Source: an uncultured Collinsella sp.
Lineage (GTDB): Bacteria; Actinomycetota; Coriobacteriia; Coriobacteriales; Coriobacteriaceae
Reading direction: 5' to 3'
DNA length: 12,010 bases
Assembly (NCBI GenBank): GCA_959605475.1
Contig: CAUHFS010000056.1
Coordinates: forward strand, 1-12,010
A program made the translations under genes and the position numbers. A model generated the notes under the pieces. It saw only the letters and a list, made by a program, of their open reading frames with translations, was not told the DNA's origin and searched no databases. Shown piece by piece: positions 7,079 to 12,010 of this stretch (positions within the stretch are counted from its first letter, which is position 1; the number at the start of each line of letters is the position of its first letter).

Positions 7079-7118
7079 GTTGTCATCCACACGAAACGAT
7101 AGTCATCAATGCGATAGA

Positions 7119-7147
7119 GGGTCGGGGCTTTGAGCCTCGGCCCTTTT
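7119..7147 (+). terminator. intrinsic terminator of rho
   Basis: GGGTCGGGGC (7119-7128) and GCCTCGGCCC (7134-7143) form a 10-bp stem with two G.T pairs and a 5-nt loop, followed by four Ts. Confidence 0.8.
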
Positions 7148-7226
7148 CCGTAGCGCCGCTCCGCGCTTATTTTTGACCGTAAGACCGACGAGCAGCAGGT
7201 TTCCCGTTTCAATCCGACATCGTCGC

Positions 7227-7255
7227 TTGCAATCGGCAGGGCGGTTTCGCATAAT
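7227..7255 (+). promoter_or_regulatory. promoter of the membrane protein-vanZ unit
   Basis: TTGCAA (7227-7232), exactly 17 bp, then CATAAT (7250-7255), close to the housekeeping consensus. The leader of about 130 nt contains a GGGGC-ATA-GCCCC hairpin (7313-7325). Confidence 0.65.
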
Positions 7256-7391
7256 AGCTTTTAAGCTTCGCGACGGAAAACGCAGATGAAACGAACCATA
7301 TACCGTTGCTTTGGGGCATAGCCCCGCTTCATCTTCTCTCGCGCAGCCAACTGAATGATGCGATTTGGGTGCTGGAAGATGGGGAGAGCTC

Positions 7392-8792
7392 ATGGCTTCT
7401 TCTGATGCAACACAACGAGCAGTCCTTGCCGGACTTTCGTGTGGGATCGGCCTTGCCGCTCCCGTGGTTATGTATGCCGCGACGCTGCCGTTTTCGTCGG
7501 TGAACGAGACGGTCGTGGCGGGTGCAGTTCCCTTCGCCGTGGGCGCGGTGGCGGGCGTGGGTATCTATGCCGCCTCGCTGGGTATCTCCGAGTATCGTGC
7601 GCAGCGTGAAGAGCGTCTGTTCCAGCCCGATGCCATGGGCGGTGCCGCCAATCTCAATCAGCATCAAAGCGAGTTCAAGACCGCCTCGATTCCAGCTCAG
7701 CAGCAGGATGCGACTCCTTACGCTGCGACTTCTGCTTCTCAGGCTCAGTCGGAGCAGTCTAACTCGGCATTCCTTTCCGGCCTGACTGGTGCGTTCCAGC
7801 GCCGTCATGCCGACGATGGTGTTCCTACCATTGCTCGTGCCGCAGATGCTATGGACGAGGCCGAGGCTTGGTCCATGATCGACAGCATGCTCGACGACGA
7901 TTCGCCGGTTAGCTGCGACCCTGCGCGCTCGCGCGACGTCTATCAAGTCGCCATCGACGAGCTCACCAACGGCGGGCAGACCGGCTCCTTCAATCGCGAC
8001 GACATCGCCGCCGCGGCGCGTGCCGTGTCGGGCTCCCAGGCCGCCCCTGCGGGCAGCACGGCGGCTTTTGTGGCACTCGTTGCCAACGCGGCAGCCAATA
8101 ACGCCTACAGCGCTACCTCGGCGGACGCGAACGTTTCTGCCGATAATTCGTACGTTGATGAAGCCATGACCGCGGACGAGGAGGCCGTTGCCGCCCGCCG
8201 TGCCGCCGAAAGCTCGCTTTGGGGCGCTCCTGCCCAGCAGCAGGCGGCTGAGGCTGCGCCGTACAACGCAAACCTCGCCAGCATGCCTATCATTTCCGGT
8301 GCCGCGGACATCGATCTCGATGACCTCGATGAGCCTGCAGCCATCACCGCATCGATTGATGCCCAAGATCGCATCGACACCGGCGACCTTCCGGACGCCT
8401 CGCTCGAGGTTGATGTCCCCATGGCCGATTACTCGGGCCACGAGGACATGTGGGCCGCCGCCACCGCGATTCTGGATGAGATTGACGAGCCTGCTCCTGT
8501 TACGGCCCCCGCTCCCGTCGCTGCCCCTCAGCCTGCTGCCCCCGCCTATGTCGGCCGTCACAGCGCTGTGTTCCCCGAGGATACTGCCCGTATCTCGCGC
8601 GAGAGCATCGAGCGGGCCGAGGCTATTGCCGCCGGCATTATGGAAAACCGTCGTCACGAGCGCGTCAATCAGATCCTCGAGGAAGAGATCGAGCGCCTGC
8701 AGTCCTCTACCGCCAAGCGTACGGGCCGTGCCTATCTGAGCGTTATCGAGGGCGGTACCGCCAGCTTCGCGCCGCTCCGCGCGGAGGCATAA
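7392..8792 (+). CDS. unrecognised Ala-rich membrane protein with two N-terminal TM segments
   Basis: A 466-aa protein that I cannot assign to a family. Two hydrophobic segments (about residues 10-30 and 40-64) are joined by a short loop. The basic stretch REER just after the second segment suggests that both termini face the cytoplasm. Residues about 75-400 are low-complexity, rich in Ala, Asp, Glu, Ser and Gln, with repeated acidic patches such as DIDLDDLDEP and AMDEAEAWSMIDSMLDDD, and look disordered. A C-terminal charged helix (about 400-445, RISRESIERAEAIAAG then RVNQILEEEIERLQ) may be a coiled coil. ATG 7392 is preferred over the upstream in-frame start at 7365 because GGGGAG lies 5 nt before it. 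It has its own promoter and is followed after 7 nt by the VanZ-like gene, so the two are probably cotranscribed. An envelope or division-linked scaffold is only a guess. Confidence 0.8.
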   Translation: MASSDATQRAVLAGLSCGIGLAAPVVMYAATLPFSSVNETVVAGAVPFAVGAVAGVGIYAASLGISEYRAQREERLFQPDAMGGAANLNQHQSEFKTASIPAQQQDATPYAATSASQAQSEQSNSAFLSGLTGAFQRRHADDGVPTIARAADAMDEAEAWSMIDSMLDDDSPVSCDPARSRDVYQVAIDELTNGGQTGSFNRDDIAAAARAVSGSQAAPAGSTAAFVALVANAAANNAYSATSADANVSADNSYVDEAMTADEEAVAARRAAESSLWGAPAQQQAAEAAPYNANLASMPIISGAADIDLDDLDEPAAITASIDAQDRIDTGDLPDASLEVDVPMADYSGHEDMWAAATAILDEIDEPAPVTAPAPVAAPQPAAPAYVGRHSAVFPEDTARISRESIERAEAIAAGIMENRRHERVNQILEEEIERLQSSTAKRTGRAYLSVIEGGTASFAPLRAEA

Positions 8793-8799
8793 CTTCTGC

Positions 8800-9249
8800 A
8801 TGGTTAAGATCAATCGAAAATGGGCGGTCGTGACCTGCCTGATGGCGCTCTTGATCTGGGGCAATTCGCTGGTTCCCGGCTCGGGGTCGGGCTCGCTGAG
8901 CCTAACGGTCATGGAAGCTATCCGCGGTTTCCTGCACAGCGTGGGACTTCCATATGAATGGGTGACCAACTTTGTTGTTCGCAAATGCGCGCATTTTACC
9001 GAGTATATGGTGCTCGGCATCTTGGCAACGCACGCCTTTGATTTTGAGGGCCGGCGCACCTTTGACGTGCTGCTGCCCACGGCGGTGTTCCTGCTGCTGA
9101 TTCCTTCGATCGACGAGACGATTCAGCTCTTTGTGCCGGGACGCGCCGGCATGATCACCGATGTGATGATCGACTGCTGCGGAGCGGCAACGGGCGTTGT
9201 GCTCCGATATCTCTTACGGCCGCTGATGCGCGCCAAAAAAGCCGCCTAG
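8800..9249 (+). CDS. VanZ-like membrane protein
   Basis: A 149-aa integral membrane protein of the VanZ family. The family signature is clear: RKCAHFTEYMVLG (61-73), IPSIDETIQLFVPGRAG (101-117) and D121/D125 in ITDVMID. Hydrophobic segments lie at about 8-25, 66-80, 90-104 and 118-138. VanZ itself confers low-level teicoplanin resistance in enterococcal van clusters, but most family members are chromosomal proteins of unknown envelope function and no van genes are nearby. The start is preceded by CGGAGG at 8782-8787, inside the end of the upstream gene, with a rather long spacing of 12 nt, so translation may be coupled. The TAG stop lies inside the stem of the terminator. Confidence 0.88.
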   Translation: MVKINRKWAVVTCLMALLIWGNSLVPGSGSGSLSLTVMEAIRGFLHSVGLPYEWVTNFVVRKCAHFTEYMVLGILATHAFDFEGRRTFDVLLPTAVFLLLIPSIDETIQLFVPGRAGMITDVMIDCCGAATGVVLRYLLRPLMRAKKAA

Positions 9250-9281
9250 GACGTATTGTTTGGTCCTAGGCGGCCTTTTTT
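9235..9281. terminator. bidirectional intrinsic terminator between vanZ-like and ROK genes
   Basis: GCCGCCTAGGAC (9241-9252) pairs perfectly with GTCCTAGGCGGC (9263-9274) around a 10-nt loop. It is preceded by six As (a U-run for minus-strand transcripts) and followed by CTTTTTT. It serves the convergent genes on both sides, and its 5' arm contains the stop codon of the VanZ-like gene. Confidence 0.93.
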
Positions 9282-9363
9282 ATTTGAGGGCTTATATGAG
9301 ACGTGGTGGCGTCGTTCCGTAGGTCGGATTTGCCGGGCGCGCCACGCCCTGTGGGTGCGTCTG

Positions 9364-10254
9364 CTACTGAAGCGCCTGTGCGCCCAGGGCCAGGCAGCCC
9401 ATAATGCCCTGCTTGCCCTCGAGGCTGTTGTTGACGATGTAGTTATCGATGTCGGCCATCTCGGGCGTGACGATGTAGCCGTTGAGCATCTCGGCGCACT
9501 TCTTGCGCGCGAGCGGCACGATGGGGGTGTGGTCGGCCACGCCGCCACCGATGACGATCTTTTGCGGTGCGTAGCACAGGATGTAGGTCATGAGCGCCTG
9601 CGCCAGATAGCCGGCGAGCAGGCCCATGGCCTCCGGGTCATCGGCCATCTCTCCGGCGCTCTTGCCACCCCAGCGCTTTTTGACGCCGGGACCGGCGATG
9701 AGGCCCTCGAGGCAGTTGTCGTGGAAGGGGCAGCCGCTGTGCTCGCCAATGGTGTCGCGCGGGTCGCGAGTGACCAGGATGTGGCCGGCCTCGGGATGCA
9801 TCATGCCGTGCACGAGCTTACCGCCCGAGAGCACGCCGGCGCCCACGCCGGTACCGATGGTCAGATACACCACGTCAGTGAGGCCCTGGGCGCAACCAAA
9901 GGTGACCTCGCCCAGGCAGGCGACGTTGACGTCGGTGTCGTAGCCGCAGGGAATATTGAGCTCGTTTTGGATGGTGCCCAGCAGGTCAAAGTAGCGCCAT
10001 GCCGTTTTGGGCGTCTCCAGGATCTTGCCGTATTGGGACGAGGCAGGGTTGACTGCGGTGGGGCCAAAGGCGCCGATGCCCAGCGCGGCGATGTCCTTGT
10101 CGGCAAACCATGCGTTGACGGCCTCAACGGTCTCCTGCGGGGTCGTGGTCGCAATCTGCTCGCGTTCCAGGACCGTGCCGTCTGCATAGCCCGTGGCGCA
10201 GACCATCTTGGTGCCGCCGGCCTCGAGCGCTCCGATAAGCTGCTACTCTGCCAT
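9364..10254 (-). CDS. ROK family sugar kinase (fructokinase-like) with an in-frame TAG at codon 4
   Basis: An ATP-dependent sugar kinase of the ROK family, closest in motif pattern to bacterial fructokinases. The frame from ATG 10254 would encode 296 residues: glycine loop LIGALEAGGTK (6-16), catalytic Asp in YDTDVN (D108), phosphate loop TIGTGVGAGVL, and zinc site GH...CPFHDNC (H158, C175, H178, C181). ATG 10254 has a ribosome site (AGAGAGGAA) at good spacing, but codon 4 (10245-10243) is TAG. No ATG, GTG or TTG follows in frame until Met17 (10206), and starting there would remove the glycine loop. TAG is the normal stop of rho, the VanZ-like gene and the transposase here, so recoding is unlikely. 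The gene is a nonsense mutant, or one base is wrong (TAG for TAC or TAT). From 10206 the ORF is intact. Confidence 0.85.
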
Positions 10255-10289
10255 AGTATTCCTCTCTGGACGAGTTGCTCCGTGACTAA

Positions 10290-10295
10290 AGTATA
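10290..10295 (-). promoter_or_regulatory. candidate -10 box for the ROK kinase gene
   Basis: TATACT on the minus strand, 36 nt upstream of ATG 10254, is a near-consensus -10. No good -35 box is visible 17 bp upstream. A TAGCG/CGCTA inverted repeat (10294-10298 and 10319-10323) starts within the box and could be an operator. Confidence 0.35.
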
Positions 10296-10323
10296 GCGCT
10301 CTAAATAATAAATGAGGTCGCTA

Positions 10324-10365
10324 TAAAAAGAAACCTCATGGCCCAACGAGTTCACGAGGTTTCTT
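10324..10365 (-). terminator. intrinsic terminator of the aminotransferase gene
   Basis: Perfect 10-bp arms (10328-10337 and 10356-10365, AAGAAACCTC with GAGGTTTCTT) extend to 13 bp with one G.T pair on the minus strand. The stem runs into TTTCTTTTTAT, typical of an intrinsic terminator 26 nt after the aminotransferase stop codon. Confidence 0.8.
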
Positions 10366-10390
10366 TAGTGCCTTTAGTTACTGACCGTCC

Positions 10391-11571
10391 TTACCCGCGC
10401 GGCTCGATTTTATCACGCAGAGACTTGAGGTTCTCAAGCGCCGCGTTAAGCGTCTCGTCTCGCTTGGCAAAGTGGAAACGAATCAGATGGTTGACGGGCT
10501 CGCGGAAGAAGCTCGAGCCGGGCACGGCGCCCACGCCCACCTTTGAGGCCAGGTCCTCGCAGAAGTCGAGGTCGCTGTCATAGCAAAACTCAGAGATGTC
10601 CATCATCACGTAGTAGGCGCCCTGCGGCACGTTGTGCGTGAGGCCGATGCTGTCGAGTCCCTGACAGAATAGGTCGCGCTTGGCGGTGTAGAGGTCGAGG
10701 ACCTCCTGGTAATAACTGTCGTCGAAGTTGAGGGCGGTGACGACGGCCTCTTGCAGGGGAGCGGCGGCGCCTACGGTGAGGAAGTCGTGGACCTTTTTGA
10801 TGCGCTCGGTGATTTCGGCGGGAGCGATGGTGTAGCCTAGGCGCCAGCCGGTGATGGAGTAGGTCTTGGACAGCGAGCTGCAGCTGATGGTTCGATCGAA
10901 CATGCCGGGCAGCGTGGCCATATAGACGTGCTCGTGGGGCGCGTAGACGATGTGCTCGTATACCTCGTCGGTAATGCAGTAGGCGTCGTACTGTTTGCAG
11001 AGGTCGGCGATAAAGGTGAGCTCCTCGCGCGTAAAGACCTTGCCGCAGGGGTTGGAAGGGTTGCACAGGACGATGGCCTTGGGATCGTTGTCGCGGAAGG
11101 CCGCCTCGAGTGTCTCGCGGTCAAAGTCGAACGCAGGTGGGTTAAGCGGCACGTAGATGGGCTCGGCACCCGAGAGGATCGTGTCGGCGCCGTAGTTCTC
11201 GTAGAATGGCGAGAAGATGACGACCTTGTCGCCGGGGTTTGTGACCGTCATCATGGCGGCCATCATGGCCTCGGTGGAGCCGCAAGTGACTACGATATTC
11301 TCGTTGGGGTTCACCGGCATGCCCATAAAATGCTCCTGCTTGGCGGCAAGCGCCTCACGCATGGCTTGGGAGCCCCAGGTGATGGAGTACTGGTGATAGA
11401 GCGGCTTGGGATCGGTGGCGATGGTGCTGAGGCTATCGAGCAGCTGCGCCGGGGATCAAAGTCGGGGAAGCCCTGCGACAGGTTGACGGCACCATACTTG
11501 TTGGAGATGCGCGTCATGCGGCGGATGACCGAATCGGTAAACGTTGCCGTACGGTTGGAGAGTTCTTTCAT
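10391..11571 (-). pseudogene. class I/II PLP-dependent aminotransferase, disrupted by a 1-nt frameshift
   Basis: A fold-type I aminotransferase, similar in motifs to kynurenine, glutamine or methionine aminotransferases. The N-terminal part MKELSNRTATFTDSVIRRM...NLSQGFPDFDP reads from ATG 11571 (AAAGGA 5 nt upstream). The rest reads in another frame, from about 11450 to the stop at 10391. The run of four G at 11451-11454 would need a fifth to restore D-P-P-A-Q-L-L-D-S and one 393-residue frame. The total length of 1181 nt is exactly one short of a multiple of three. Active-site residues are present downstream (numbers for the repaired protein): NPSNPCG (N171), TDEVYE (D202), SLSKTYSITGWRLGY (Lys236, Arg244). 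The lesion is real or a homopolymer sequencing error. Without repair the protein stops after about 92 residues in the wrong frame, although a 323-aa internal ORF starts at 11362. Confidence 0.85.
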
Positions 11572-11644
11572 GCCGGTCCTTTCGAGCATTTGCAGTGGGG
11601 CAAGTTTACTCCTATGAAACCGGTGGGAATTGCTCGAAACGCGC

Positions 11645-11674
11645 TTGAAAAACTCTTTTCAAAATTCTTGAAAA
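11645..11674. repeat. three TTGAAAA boxes upstream of the tRNA promoter
   Basis: TTGAAAA (11645-11651), its inverse TTTTCAA (11656-11662) and a second TTGAAAA (11668-11674) are regularly spaced. The first two form a 7-bp stem. The stretch is AT-rich and directly precedes the -35 box at 11682, so it may act as an UP element or a binding site. Confidence 0.35.
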
Positions 11675-11681
11675 TTGGGGC

Positions 11682-11710
11682 TTGCATCGCGTGGCGTTCC
11701 TTGCAATAAT
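11682..11710 (+). promoter_or_regulatory. promoter of the tRNA-His/tRNA-Lys cluster
   Basis: TTGCAT (11682-11687), exactly 17 bp, and AATAAT (11705-11710), about 27 nt before the tRNA-His 5' end. It is close to consensus. Confidence 0.7.
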
Positions 11711-11737
11711 AGTCGAGCGCGAAGCGCACAGGACACG

Positions 11738-11814
11738 GTGGGTGTAGCTCAGTTGGCTAGAGCGACGGGTTGTGGTCCCGTAGGTCGAGGGTTCGAGTCC
11801 CTTTACCCACCCCA
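11738..11814 (+). tRNA. tRNA-His (anticodon GTG)
   Basis: A full cloverleaf: acceptor GTGGGTG with TACCCAC, D-arm GCTCAGTTGGCTAGAGC, anticodon arm ACGGG-TTGTGGT-CCCGT with GTG, and T-arm GAGGG-TTCGAGT-CCCTT. The discriminator base is C and the preceding base is G (position -1 at 11737), both histidine identity elements. The 3' CCA is encoded. Confidence 0.97.
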
Positions 11815-11836
11815 GTTCTTGCTTCGTGTTGATATC

Positions 11837-11912
11837 GGGTCGTTAGCTCAGTTGGTAGAGCAGGGGACTCTTAATCCCAAGGTCCAGGGTTCGACCCCCT
11901 GACGGCCCACCA
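11837..11912 (+). tRNA. tRNA-Lys (anticodon CTT), copy 1
   Basis: A cloverleaf with acceptor GGGTCGT and ACGGCCC (one G.T pair), D-arm GCTCAGTTGGTAGAGC, anticodon loop CTCTTAA (CTT reads AAG), a T-arm with GTTCGAC, discriminator A and an encoded CCA. It lies 22 nt after tRNA-His and is probably in the same transcript. Confidence 0.97.
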
Positions 11913-11925
11913 CACGATATCTCCT

Positions 11926-11955
11926 CTAAAGTCCGCCACAACGGACTTTAGCTTT
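11926..11955 (+). terminator. perfect 10-bp hairpin between the two tRNA-Lys genes
   Basis: CTAAAGTCCG (11926-11935) and CGGACTTTAG (11942-11951) around a 6-nt loop, followed only by CTTTG. It may be a weak or partial terminator, or a processing hairpin between the tandem tRNAs. Confidence 0.5.
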
Positions 11956-12010
11956 GGGTCGTTAGCTCAGTTGGTAGAGCAGGGGACTCTTAATCCCAAG
12001 GTCCAGGGTT
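11956..12010 (+). tRNA. tRNA-Lys (anticodon CTT), copy 2, cut by the window end
   Basis: All 55 nt present are identical to the first 55 nt of copy 1, including the anticodon loop CTCTTAA. The T-arm and 3' end lie beyond the window, so a complete gene cannot be told from a 5' fragment. Confidence 0.85.

Noticed and set aside
7329..9080. 583-aa minus-strand ORF opposite the membrane protein gene
   Set aside because: It overlaps two well-supported plus-strand genes. It shows no motif and would lack a plausible promoter and ribosome site.
9861..10355. 164-aa minus-strand ORF spanning the ROK kinase 5' end, considered as a programmed-frameshift start
   Set aside because: It reads the kinase in a wrong frame with no slippery site, and the kinase frame continues intact on both sides of the TAG.
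11675..11902. 75-aa ORF across tRNA-His and tRNA-Lys
   Set aside because: It translates through two clear tRNA genes. Such peptides are common tRNA artefacts.
1..12010. CRISPR array, restriction-modification system, toxin-antitoxin pair or prophage genes
   Set aside because: No regularly spaced direct repeats and no matching protein motifs were found on either strand.

Overview
The window looks like the chromosome of a GC-rich Gram-positive bacterium, most likely an actinomycete of the Coriobacteriia (Collinsella-like). This is inferred from a CarD-type RNA polymerase regulator, a Rho factor with a very long Ala/Arg/Lys-rich N-terminal extension, the strong GCC/GAG/CGC codon preference, and abundant small intergenic inverted repeats. 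No rRNA or other decisive taxonomic marker is present, so the taxon is an inference.

Layout. Positions 4-1296 hold a compact IS200/RAYT-like element: a Y1-type (HUH) transposase gene on the minus strand, bracketed by 47-nt inverted repeats and large hairpins. Its right end abuts, and supplies the stop codon of, a carD-family gene (minus, 1293-1778). A divergent intergenic region leads to argS (plus, 2121-3974), which ends in a strong intrinsic terminator. The argS-rho gap carries a MITE-like 150-bp element (4099-4248) and a good rho promoter. rho (4505-7078) is followed by its own terminator, then a promoter and a two-gene unit of membrane proteins: an unrecognised Ala-rich protein with two N-terminal membrane segments (7392-8792) and a VanZ-like protein (8800-9249). 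A bidirectional terminator at 9241-9274 separates these from a minus-strand pair: a ROK-family fructokinase-like gene (9364-10254) and a class I/II aminotransferase gene (10391-11571). The window ends with a tRNA cluster on the plus strand: tRNA-His(GTG), tRNA-Lys(CTT), and the start of a second identical tRNA-Lys(CTT), with a good promoter upstream.

How the genes fit together. Most of the window is information-processing housekeeping (ArgS, Rho, CarD, tRNAs) with two insertion-type repeats sitting in 3'-flanking DNA. The most unusual points are two apparent lesions in neighbouring genes: an in-frame TAG at codon 4 of the ROK kinase and a 1-nt deletion in a C-run of the aminotransferase. These are either real gene decay or sequence/assembly errors. 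Other points worth a second look are the transposase element whose terminal repeat doubles as the carD stop codon and probable terminator, the MITE-like repeat, the Rho extension with AT-hook-like patches, and the unknown membrane protein linked to VanZ. I found no CRISPR array, restriction system, toxin-antitoxin pair or prophage. No wholly new multi-gene system is evident.
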